Assembly (NCBI GenBank): GCA_964384625.1
Contig: CAYLNH010000011.1
Location: forward strand, 1-58,804
Length of the DNA: 58,804 bases
Origin: CAYLNH01 sp964384625
Lineage (GTDB): Bacteria; Verrucomicrobiota; Lentisphaeria; JABSQK01
Direction: 5' to 3'
The position numbers and the translations under genes were made by a program. How positions within the stretch are numbered: position 1 is the first letter of the stretch; each line of letters starts with the position of its first letter. This document shows, one piece after another, positions 44,041-52,420 of this stretch. The notes under the pieces were generated by a model that saw only the letters and a list, made by a program, of their open reading frames with translations, searched no databases and was not told the DNA's origin.

Positions 44041-47000
44041 AGTTCTCCCTGCGATCCGCCGTGGCGTTCCTGCTTATCGCCGTGATTCTGTCGGCTGCGG
44101 GGCAGGAGGTGGATACGCCGACTTCGTCGGGCCCCGTATCACAGGTTGTGGTATCCGAGTTCCGCATTCCAAAGACGCCGAAACCGCCTGTGATCGATGG
44201 TCGGATGGGCGAAGACGAATGGGAAAACAGCTCGGCGCTGACGGCCTTCTGGTATGCCATCTCCGGGCAGTTCTATTTCATGGCGCCGCACGAGACGCAA
44301 CTGCAGGTGTACGCCTGCTACGACAAGGACAACCTGTACCTGGCATTCACCTCGCCGGTGTATCCGCGCGGCAGTTGGCTGCGTTCGCGGGGGCGCTTCC
44401 CCGATATCATCGAGCACCCGCTCTACGGCATCTACCGCGACGACTACTGCGGCTTCGGCCTGCGCCCCTACCACGATAATGTCAAGAGCCGTCGGATGGG
44501 CGGCTATTTTTTCTGGATCAACCCGATCAGCATGATCGGCGATGTCGGCCCGAACGTCGGCCGCGAGTGGCAGTCGAAGGCAGTCACCAAAGAAGGCGTA
44601 ACCAAGGAACGCTGGGTGCAGGAACTGGCCGTGCCCCTGGCTTCGGTGAAATTCGGGCCGTATGCGGCGAAGGACAAGCGGGGCCGCGACCTCGTGCAGC
44701 TCCCGCCGCCGGACGGGACGCAATGGATCTTCTCGCTATACCGCTGCGCCGGCGAATGGGCCGGCATGTTTCGCACGCCGTCGGGCCGGCTCGGCTACCA
44801 GAGTTTCAAGAACACCTTCAGCGATACCGCCAGCAAGCTCATCTTCGACTCCAGGGCGGTCAGCGTCCAGGTCAACGAGCTCGGCCCGATCCTGGAGGAT
44901 ATTGTCGACGTCCAGGTGACGTTGAAGAACCACGACAGCCAGAGCCATACAGTGCGCTTCGGTTTCTTTGTCGAATCGGCCGAGGGCAATGTCTACTCGA
45001 GCTATACGGACCGTAAACTGAAGAACGGCCAGTTGGAGTTGCGACCCGGCCAACGCGTAAAACTCCGTTTGCGCAAGCCGCTGCCGGGCATCACTGTCAA
45101 CGGCAATGCCCTGTGGTTCGACGTCCGCGCCGCCGGCCGGCCGGCCAAGCCGATCTTCCGGACCAAACTCATTCCGTTCCATTCGCAGGACAAACCCATG
45201 TTCCGCGAGATCCATGTGGACTGCATCGGCAAACACCGGCCGCCGCGGAAGGACTTTGATTACCGTTTCAATTACAGCTACCACAACAACACCGTGGCCG
45301 GCGTGGTCGACACCGGCATCTCCGGCGCCAGCCCGCAAGCCCGAACCGCTGTCGAAGCCAAGCTGGTGATCAGTGAGAGCGAAGGCCGCGAGCGCGAAAT
45401 CGCCACGGCGCGCGCCGACTTCGTCGGCCCCTTCGCCTGCCTTGTCAAAAAGCTGCCGACACTGCAGGAAGGCCGGAGCTATACCGCCACGGTCCTGTTG
45501 TTCAATAAGAACAAACGCATTGTCGGCGAGGACAGTGCCGAGTTCATCAAGCAGACCCAACCGTGGATGTTCACCGACGAGGGGCTGGACGACGTCGTCT
45601 GGGAGCCGTTTACCGCGATGCAGCCCAGCGAACGCAACGGTGTGCACCGCTTCGAAACCTTGAAGCACCGCTTCACCTTGACTGCCGCCGGGTTGCCGGC
45701 GCAGGTCTACATTAAGCCAGACCCCCGGGAACTGCCGCTGGAATGGCGCGCCAAGCCGGAGGCGGTCGCCGCCGCCCGCCTGGTGCCGCTCGGGCGCGGC
45801 CCGCAATTGCGTCGGGACTATCGACTTGAAGTGGTCATCGACGGCAAACGCATGCCGCTGGACGTGGTGGAGCCGGCGAAACTTACGCGTCGGTGGAAGA
45901 GCGAGCTGGAATACCAGTCACGGCTGCGCGCCGGCAAGCTCGCGGTCGAGTTGACGACGCAATACGATTGTGACGGCGCCATGCACGTACGCTTGAAATA
46001 CGGCGCCGACGAGCCCGTCACAATTGATCGGTTCGAGATGGTCGCTGATTACGACGGGCCCATGGATATGACGCCGGGGCAGGGCAAGACCGGCGTGGTC
46101 TGGGACTCGGCCGACAGCAATCCCGAGTTGTACTATTCGCATTTCGTGCCGTGGCTGCGGTTCGGCAGCAACGAACGCGGCTTTTCCTGGATCTGCCGCA
46201 CGGAAAAAGGCTGGCATCTCGATCGTGACGGCTCAGGCATGACGCTTGAACGCGACGATGCCGGCCGCGTCCGCTGGCGCGTGCTGTTTGTCAACCACCG
46301 CACCGAACTCCGTGACCGGCATGAGATCGCCTTTACCGTGCTGACGCATCCGTCCAAACCGCGGCCGCCGGACTGGCGGCGCTATGCCTGGCTCGCCCGC
46401 GGACGGACCTGGGCGGCCCAATACATGATGCACATCCCCGTACCCGAAGACTACGTCAAACGAATCAACAAACAGCGTCGCCACCATGACCGCAACGCTG
46501 TACCCTACAGCGGCTGGGAGGATTTCCTGAAAAACCAGGCGTGGTTCGCCACCGGCCGCCAACGCGGGACCTCCTGGGAGACCTGTGTCGCCGAGCCGGG
46601 CGACACCGGCGGCCCATGGGTACGCTACGGCCTCTGCCGCAACGTGAGTGTTCACAACATGATCGACGGCCACTACCTGGACCGCGCCCTGTACTGGCTG
46701 GCGCGGCATGTGCGGACGGCCCGCAAGCGCGGGTTCTGGTGGGATGAAACCTGGCCCATGTTTTCCGAGGCCAACTGGTCCGACAACCTCGCTGCCGGCG
46801 ACGCTTACAGGCGCGATCCGGCGTCGGTCAAGCCCGGCGAATTGCCCTGGCACCGCGGTTTTCTCGATACCTACATGCGGACCCTGCAAAAGCGACTGGC
46901 GCGCGTTGCCAGGGCGAGCAATGTCCCGCTGCGGAATTATTTCTGGGCCAACGACGCCGCCAGCGCCTTCGAGTCCTTCGCCTGGGACATCCAGCTCGTC

Positions 47001-47813
47001 GAGATGGCCGGTTCGCATCATCCGAGTGTCGAGGTCGACAGTGTCGTGGCCTATCCGAAGGATCAATTTCGGTTCTTCTGTCAGAAATGGACCGGCACAA
47101 TCGCCCGCGTCGTCCCCGGTTACGGCGGGAACAGCACGCGGCCCTACTCCGGCGACGATACGCGCTTTGACCGGCAATACCTCGGCCGCGCCCTGACCCA
47201 TGACATCGGTGTCGGTCTCGACGGTCCGCACGGGTCCATGAACCAACCCGAGCAGGGTCTGCGCCTGCTGAACCGGTTGATCGACTTCGGCTTCTTCGAC
47301 GAGGACCGCGTCGAGTTCCTGCCGTACTGGCGGCTGACCGGCCGCCTGCGCTACGGCAAAGACTACGGCAACCAGAAGTTCACCGTCATGACCCGGCCGG
47401 CCGACAACTACGCCTACGTCAGCGCCTGGCGGCGCCCCTGCGAACGCAACGGCCGCAACGGCTATCAGGTGATCTTTGCCGTCATGAACGAAGCCGACGA
47501 AGCCGTCCGCGCCGACCTGCATCTGCTCGACAACACCCCGTTCTTCGGCCGGGGCGGCCGCAACCAACTGCAGCTCGCCGAAGCCGTGACCAGGAACACT
47601 CCCGCCAACAAGGAACAAGCCGCCATACTCGAGCAATGGCTGAGTGCGGCCGACGACGGCGGCCGCACAGTCCTGCTCGATCTCGAGACCGGGCGGTTTG
47701 TCGAACGTCGTCCAGGCGACGCCGAATCCTACGGGCCGGTCTACATTCCGTCGCACGAGTTTCGCTTGCTCTGGGGCTATTGGCTGCCGGCGGCGAAAGG
47801 AGGTCGGGAATGA
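44037..47813 (+). CDS. Large secreted CBM9-like / glycosidase-like protein
   Basis: 1258 aa. Signal peptide about 1-22. Residues about 45-250 form a CBM9/DOMON-like sandwich (KPPVIDGRMGEDEW, NLYLAFTSPVYPRGSW, ERWVQELAVPLASVKFG). Ig-like regions follow to about 560. From there a multi-part region contains LGRGPQLRRDYRL, GVVWDSADSNPELYY, a central stretch (about 770-1030) with RGFWWDETWPMF and HHPSVEVDSV, and a tail VEFLPYWRLTGRLRYGKDYG. It resembles uncharacterised DUF6067-type glycoside hydrolase domain proteins, from memory only. Coupled by ATGA at both ends. Active-site residues not assignable. Confidence 0.75.
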   Translation: MKFSLRSAVAFLLIAVILSAAGQEVDTPTSSGPVSQVVVSEFRIPKTPKPPVIDGRMGEDEWENSSALTAFWYAISGQFYFMAPHETQLQVYACYDKDNLYLAFTSPVYPRGSWLRSRGRFPDIIEHPLYGIYRDDYCGFGLRPYHDNVKSRRMGGYFFWINPISMIGDVGPNVGREWQSKAVTKEGVTKERWVQELAVPLASVKFGPYAAKDKRGRDLVQLPPPDGTQWIFSLYRCAGEWAGMFRTPSGRLGYQSFKNTFSDTASKLIFDSRAVSVQVNELGPILEDIVDVQVTLKNHDSQSHTVRFGFFVESAEGNVYSSYTDRKLKNGQLELRPGQRVKLRLRKPLPGITVNGNALWFDVRAAGRPAKPIFRTKLIPFHSQDKPMFREIHVDCIGKHRPPRKDFDYRFNYSYHNNTVAGVVDTGISGASPQARTAVEAKLVISESEGREREIATARADFVGPFACLVKKLPTLQEGRSYTATVLLFNKNKRIVGEDSAEFIKQTQPWMFTDEGLDDVVWEPFTAMQPSERNGVHRFETLKHRFTLTAAGLPAQVYIKPDPRELPLEWRAKPEAVAAARLVPLGRGPQLRRDYRLEVVIDGKRMPLDVVEPAKLTRRWKSELEYQSRLRAGKLAVELTTQYDCDGAMHVRLKYGADEPVTIDRFEMVADYDGPMDMTPGQGKTGVVWDSADSNPELYYSHFVPWLRFGSNERGFSWICRTEKGWHLDRDGSGMTLERDDAGRVRWRVLFVNHRTELRDRHEIAFTVLTHPSKPRPPDWRRYAWLARGRTWAAQYMMHIPVPEDYVKRINKQRRHHDRNAVPYSGWEDFLKNQAWFATGRQRGTSWETCVAEPGDTGGPWVRYGLCRNVSVHNMIDGHYLDRALYWLARHVRTARKRGFWWDETWPMFSEANWSDNLAAGDAYRRDPASVKPGELPWHRGFLDTYMRTLQKRLARVARASNVPLRNYFWANDAASAFESFAWDIQLVEMAGSHHPSVEVDSVVAYPKDQFRFFCQKWTGTIARVVPGYGGNSTRPYSGDDTRFDRQYLGRALTHDIGVGLDGPHGSMNQPEQGLRLLNRLIDFGFFDEDRVEFLPYWRLTGRLRYGKDYGNQKFTVMTRPADNYAYVSAWRRPCERNGRNGYQVIFAVMNEADEAVRADLHLLDNTPFFGRGGRNQLQLAEAVTRNTPANKEQAAILEQWLSAADDGGRTVLLDLETGRFVERRPGDAESYGPVYIPSHEFRLLWGYWLPAAKGGRE

Positions 47814-49690
47814 CATACCCGGACAGTTCCACAGTGAACGCGGCGAACTCCAACCGGGACCAGGCAATCGCCATCGAAGTCATCAACCACAGCAGGAAGG
47901 TCCTGCTGCTGCTCGTTGCGGTGTTCGCGCCGGTCTGCCGGAGCGCGGCGCAGACCGCAGCGGCAAAGCTGCGACTGGACGGCAGCAAAGCCGTTGCCGG
48001 GATCCAGACCATCGAGTTCGGCAAGAACGGCTTGCCCGAACAGATCACATTACGGGCGAGCCGAACGGAGTTGCCGCTGGAACTGCGCGAGACCAAAGGC
48101 AAGCCCGGCGCCATGCTGCTGCAGTGGCTCGGGCGCGGGCCGCGGCTCCGCACGCCGCTGCGGCTGCAGGCATTCGTCAAAGGCAAATGGGTTGACGGCA
48201 AGGTGGTGACAGCCGCCAAGGCAACCGTGGACAAAGGTGTTGTTACGGCTCGGGCCAAATTGCAGATCGGCCCCTATGCGGTCGACCTGGTTTGCAGATA
48301 TCGCGCTGCCGGCGAGCTGCAGATCGACGTCAACGCTGCCGGCGGCGCCGGCGAGGATCGCCTGTGCCTGCTGCTCGAACCTCGCGGCCCCGTCGATCTT
48401 GCCTGTGGCAACCTGCCGGACAAGCCGGTGGGCGCGGTGCCGCGCCGGGAGCTGAATCCCTACCTGCCGCGAGACGAGGGGGTGGTCTGGGACAGCGCCG
48501 AACAGGCCCCGGACATCCGCCAGCTCTACGTCGGCAGCGCCGACGCCGGTTTTACCTGGCTCGGCATCAGGCTGCCCGAGTTGGCCGACGACGCCAGCCG
48601 CATCGTGATTACGCGCGACAAACTGGCGCGTGTGGCATGGCGCAGCACATTGTGCTGCGGCAACGGCGGCAAGGCAAGCCTGGCTCTGCGCCTACACCCG
48701 TTCCGTCCGCGGCCGGACGGAGCGCGGCTGCAGGCCTGGCTGAAGTGGCCCGCAACCCTCAAAGCACTGCCCGGCCGGACAGCGGGGCCGATGCTGCTGC
48801 GGTCTCCGGCAAGTGCCGCGGCCGATGGTCGCCGGGATTTCCCGGGGTACCTGGCCCGCGCGTCAAATGCGACGCACGCCGAACTGCGCGGGAACGCCGG
48901 CGCCGCCATGCTGTCGCGTGAAAAGGATGCCGTTGCGCTCTATCCAATGACGCTCTATCAGGTGCTCGCCGGCGGGCCCACCGGATTGGTCGTGCGGCTG
49001 CGGCCGAACGTGCGCGAACTCCGCGGCCGGTACGAAGTGGGCCTGGACCGGCAAATGCTGGGACGGGCGCTGCTGCATGACATCGGCATCGACCTTCGCG
49101 GCCTCGGCCAGCCGGCGGAATTCCTGCGCGTGACCAAAGCGCTGCGCGAGTTCGGCTTTTTCAGTGACGACGGCAAGACCGAGTTCATCCCCTACTGGCG
49201 CGGCAGTGATCTGGTGCGCTACGGCGATCGCTACGACCCGACCAGCGCCTTCAATCTGACCAGGGAAAACCCGGCCGCCGGTACTTGGGTTTCGGTCTAC
49301 CGCCGGCCTTTTGCGAAAGACAAGAAGACCGGGGTGCAAGTTCTCTTCGTCGTCGTTAACGAACGCGACAAGCCCGTGCGCCTGCGGCTCTCCGTGCTCG
49401 ACGCCGAGCGCATCTTCGGCCACGGACAGCGACGGCCGCACGGTAAGGAGATCATGCGCAAACTGGATTACGGCAAGGTGCCGCAAGACAGCGACTGGGG
49501 CGTCAAGGCCGTGCTCAGCCGGCCGGCCTACAGTGCAACCGGCCTGCTTGACCTCGAGATGCGCGGGCTCGTCCGCGCCGCGTCGAACAAGGGGCAGACG
49601 GCGGAGATCTACGGGCCGCTGCATGTCCCCGCCCGCGACTTCCGATTACTCTGGACCTACAGCCTGCCGGGACGGAGACGCCGCCGATGA
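47810..49690 (+). CDS. Shortened paralogue of the preceding large protein
   Basis: 626 aa; AAAGGAGG lies seven bases before the ATG, which overlaps the previous stop. The hydrophobic export segment (KVLLLLVAVFAPVCRSAA) begins only at residue about 31, an unusual position for a signal peptide, so it may be a membrane anchor. Matches to the upstream protein: LGRGPRLRTPLRL, GVVWDSAEQAPDI, LGRALLHDIGIDL, FIPYWRGSDLVRYGDRYD, YGPLHVPARDFRLLW. The CBM9 domain is absent, and the central stretch of about 260 residues is reduced to about 110 without the WWDETW motif. It is probably non-catalytic or altered in function. Confidence 0.75.
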   Translation: MTYPDSSTVNAANSNRDQAIAIEVINHSRKVLLLLVAVFAPVCRSAAQTAAAKLRLDGSKAVAGIQTIEFGKNGLPEQITLRASRTELPLELRETKGKPGAMLLQWLGRGPRLRTPLRLQAFVKGKWVDGKVVTAAKATVDKGVVTARAKLQIGPYAVDLVCRYRAAGELQIDVNAAGGAGEDRLCLLLEPRGPVDLACGNLPDKPVGAVPRRELNPYLPRDEGVVWDSAEQAPDIRQLYVGSADAGFTWLGIRLPELADDASRIVITRDKLARVAWRSTLCCGNGGKASLALRLHPFRPRPDGARLQAWLKWPATLKALPGRTAGPMLLRSPASAAADGRRDFPGYLARASNATHAELRGNAGAAMLSREKDAVALYPMTLYQVLAGGPTGLVVRLRPNVRELRGRYEVGLDRQMLGRALLHDIGIDLRGLGQPAEFLRVTKALREFGFFSDDGKTEFIPYWRGSDLVRYGDRYDPTSAFNLTRENPAAGTWVSVYRRPFAKDKKTGVQVLFVVVNERDKPVRLRLSVLDAERIFGHGQRRPHGKEIMRKLDYGKVPQDSDWGVKAVLSRPAYSATGLLDLEMRGLVRAASNKGQTAEIYGPLHVPARDFRLLWTYSLPGRRRRR

Positions 49691-51756
49691 AAGCCGCGCT
49701 GATTGTTTGTCTCAGCTGCCTGAGCAGTCTCGCATGGGTCGCCGGCGCCGAGCCGACGATCGCGGAGCGCAACGTGCGCAAGGCCGACACCCGCGGTGTC
49801 ATCCCGCGACTGGCCGCGGCGCCGACGGTTGACGGCACGATCAAATCGGACGAATGGCAGGACGCCCTGGTCTACAACGGCGTGCTCTACGAGAAAACGC
49901 TGAACCTCTTTCCGCGGAATGTCGAGTGGCGATTCGGCTGGACCGACAACGGGTTCCACATCGCGTCGCATACGATTCGAATGCAGGGCGAAACGCCGAA
50001 GGCGCAGACGAAAGACGGCAAGATCAGCAACCTCGTTCGCGACGATTCCTTTGAATTGCTGGTCTACGACGCCGGCCGTCGTTCGTCATTGCGACTGGTG
50101 GTCAATCCCGCCGGCACCTGGGCCGTGGACCGCCGTGTCAACGGCAAGTCGGAAACCGGCGATGCCGGCGTCCGCGCCGCCGCGTCGTTGACCGACAAGG
50201 CCCTCGCCTACGAAGCCTTCATTCCATTTACCGCGCTCGGCCGGGCGCAGCCCGGCAGGCAGTGGCGCCTGCTGCCGGTGCGCAACTTCCGCATCGGCAC
50301 CAACATCAGCGCGCCGCTGCCCTATGCCCACCGCGGCAATTTCGGTCGGCAGGGGCGGACGCCGGTTTTTACACTGGCCGAAAAACTCCCCGTCGTGCAG
50401 CTTCAGCCCCTCCAGCAGGCGCTCTACGCCGGCCGGCCGCTGGCCCGGCTGCAACTGGTCAACCCCGCCGACCAGGCGCAGGAGGTGACCGTCAACCTGA
50501 AGATCCATCGCGGCAACGACATCATCGGCAAGGCCGCGCGCAAGGTCCCCCTGCCGCCCGGCGAGCGGCTGCCCGTCACCGTCGCCGTCAATTGTGATCC
50601 GGCCATCGACCCCGAAGTCGAAGACGAGTACCGCTATGACCTCGACGTTGTCGGCCCGGGCAACGTCGAATTGCTGCATACGCATTTCACCTGGAACCCC
50701 ACCGAGCATCGCGGTTGGCTGGGGAACAAACTGCCCGGGCGCCGACAGACGGAGTTGCGCGTCGTCACGATCGATCCGCGTGCGCCGGTGCCGCTGCCGT
50801 ACCAACGCTTCATGAAACAGTACAAGGACCTGCCCGCCGACCACCGTCTGGAGATCGCCACCCGTCGTACTGTCGTCCCCGGGAAAGGCTACGTCGTCGA
50901 CTCCGTCCAGCACATCACTCCCGTTGATGCCAAGGGCCGCAAGGACGGTGTCCAGACGCTGTACCGTCTGGGTTACATTCTCGAGCACAGCATCACCTGG
51001 AAGCGGGGTGTCCGGCACGGTCCGGAGAAGTTCTTCTCGCATGCCCGCAACCAGCGCGGCCGTTCGTTTAACTATCTGCAGAAGGTCGTGCCCTGGGTGG
51101 ACGGCGTCATCCGCGGTGTCCGCCGGGTGTACCACCCGAACGGAGAACTGCTGGCCCAGACAACATATGAGAACGGCCGGGCCGTCGGCGTCTCCCGGCG
51201 CTACAACGAGCACGGCCGACTGGTGCGGACCACGCCCTGCAAAAACGGTCTGCCGCACGGCATCGCCGTCGACTACTACGCCTGCCGGCCGCGCCGCGTC
51301 ATCCCCGTGCGCGACGGCAAGGTCGAAGGCGTCGTCATCGATTACAACTGGCCGGGGCGCATTATCAAGAAGACCCGGTACAAAGGCAAGCTGGACCTGG
51401 GCCTGATTCCGTTCGCTGCCGGCAAGGAGCCTGAAGGCATCAGCCGCAGTTTCAACGAGGATGGCAGCCGAGCGGAATGGCGCGATGCCGACGGCAACGT
51501 CGTCCAGACCGTCGAATACCGCAAGGGCGTTCCGGACGGCCGCTGCACTCTCTACTTTCCCCGGCGCATCAAACGGCGTGTCCCGTATGAGAAGGGCCTG
51601 ATCAACGGCGTCGTCGTCGACTACTGGGAAAACGGCGAGGTCAAGCAGAAACGGCCTTTCCGGCAGGACGTCCTGCACGGCATCGAGGAACGGTACGACC
51701 AGTCCGGTAAACGGATTCGCACCCGCAAGTGGCAGGACGGCGCGCCCCGCCGGTGA
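49687..51756 (+). CDS. Secreted CBM9-like / MORN-repeat fusion protein
   Basis: 689 aa. Signal peptide ending near VAGAE. Residues about 40-230 are a CBM9/DOMON-like sandwich (APTVDGTIKSDEWQDALVY, LAYEAFIPFTALGRA). An Ig-like part follows. Residues about 465-689 carry MORN-variant (YwqK-like) repeats of about 23 residues with GvxxxYxxNGxlxxxxxYxnG character: GVRRVYHPNGELLAQTTYEN, GISRSFNEDGSRAEWRD, GVVVDYWENGEVKQKRPF, GIEERYDQSGKRIRTRKW. The ATG overlaps the previous stop (ATGA). It closes the five-gene set. Role unknown; surface glycan binding is inferred from the first domain. Confidence 0.75.
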   Translation: MKAALIVCLSCLSSLAWVAGAEPTIAERNVRKADTRGVIPRLAAAPTVDGTIKSDEWQDALVYNGVLYEKTLNLFPRNVEWRFGWTDNGFHIASHTIRMQGETPKAQTKDGKISNLVRDDSFELLVYDAGRRSSLRLVVNPAGTWAVDRRVNGKSETGDAGVRAAASLTDKALAYEAFIPFTALGRAQPGRQWRLLPVRNFRIGTNISAPLPYAHRGNFGRQGRTPVFTLAEKLPVVQLQPLQQALYAGRPLARLQLVNPADQAQEVTVNLKIHRGNDIIGKAARKVPLPPGERLPVTVAVNCDPAIDPEVEDEYRYDLDVVGPGNVELLHTHFTWNPTEHRGWLGNKLPGRRQTELRVVTIDPRAPVPLPYQRFMKQYKDLPADHRLEIATRRTVVPGKGYVVDSVQHITPVDAKGRKDGVQTLYRLGYILEHSITWKRGVRHGPEKFFSHARNQRGRSFNYLQKVVPWVDGVIRGVRRVYHPNGELLAQTTYENGRAVGVSRRYNEHGRLVRTTPCKNGLPHGIAVDYYACRPRRVIPVRDGKVEGVVIDYNWPGRIIKKTRYKGKLDLGLIPFAAGKEPEGISRSFNEDGSRAEWRDADGNVVQTVEYRKGVPDGRCTLYFPRRIKRRVPYEKGLINGVVVDYWENGEVKQKRPFRQDVLHGIEERYDQSGKRIRTRKWQDGAPRR

Positions 51757-51951
51757 GCGGCAAGCGTCGATGCCGAAGTCAGCTTTGAAGAAAGTGTCGA
51801 ATCTTCTTTCCGAGGACAAAACCCCAAAGCTTGACTGCAACGAAGCGGTCCTGAGGTCCTCCTTGAACAACTCGCTGTTGATGCGTTGCTGAGTGCCTGA
51901 ACGGCTATCGGCAAGGCAATTCCAGTGATAAGGGGTTGCATCAAAATAACC

Positions 51952-52079
51952 TTTACAGTTGACCGCCGGAGGCTCTTGGTTCTCTCGAACAATGCCTGCG
52001 TTTTCCCCCCCTCAGATAATTCATTATCTTCGTCAGTCACGCCTTAGCCTTATCCGAGATAACTCAAGCCAACTGTAAA
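51952..52079. mobile_element. MITE-like element with terminal inverted repeats
   Basis: TTTACAGTTG at 51952-51961 is exactly complementary to CAACTGTAAA at 52070-52079; two further inner bases give 11 of 12. Between them lies the perfect palindrome AGATAATTCATTATCT (52014-52029; 7-bp arms, TC centre). The 128-bp size, terminal inverted repeats and non-coding content resemble a miniature inverted-repeat element. No clear target-site duplication is seen and no second copy was noticed in the window. Confidence 0.3.
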
Positions 52080-52256
52080 CTTTATTTCTCTACAGCCCCT
52101 AAGGAAGTAATTAAATGACTCAGGAGTTCTTCATCTTGTCCTTCACACAGAAACACACACAAATCCGGGTGGACCCGACGCGGTGCCTTTTGGGGACTGC
52201 GACTCGCGCACCACTCCCATGGTCTTCAGTTGCCCGTAATTCTTTCCAGATCAACC

Positions 52257-52285
52257 TTGACACCCAATCTGTGTTCATCTAATGT
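52257..52285 (+). promoter_or_regulatory. Predicted promoter of the last gene set
   Basis: A consensus TTGACA (52257-52262), a 17-bp spacer, then TAATGT (52280-52285), 136 bp before the ATG at 52421. The best sigma-70-like match in the gap. Confidence 0.4.
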
Positions 52286-52420
52286 GCTAGCTGAGATTGA
52301 TCTAGTGACTTGACCGGATGGGCGTGGGTGCCCGGCGGGATCAAGGGACGAATCACAACAAATAGGGAGTGGCAGAGGTAGGCTTTCCCGGGTTTGGGTG
52401 GCACGCCTTCCGGTCGGATT

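Larger units (their letters stand above)
51757..52420. other. 664-bp gap of lower GC, no gene seen
   Basis: No frame shows the local codon bias. The gap holds a MITE-like inverted-repeat element (51952-52079), a 16-bp palindrome (52014-52029) and a predicted promoter (52257-52285). The base composition shift suggests inserted or regulatory DNA. Confidence 0.5.

Noticed and set aside
51757..52040. Minus-strand open frame over the operon end and gap
   Set aside because: Half of it is the antisense of the MORN gene. The gap part lacks codon bias and shows no transposase motif.
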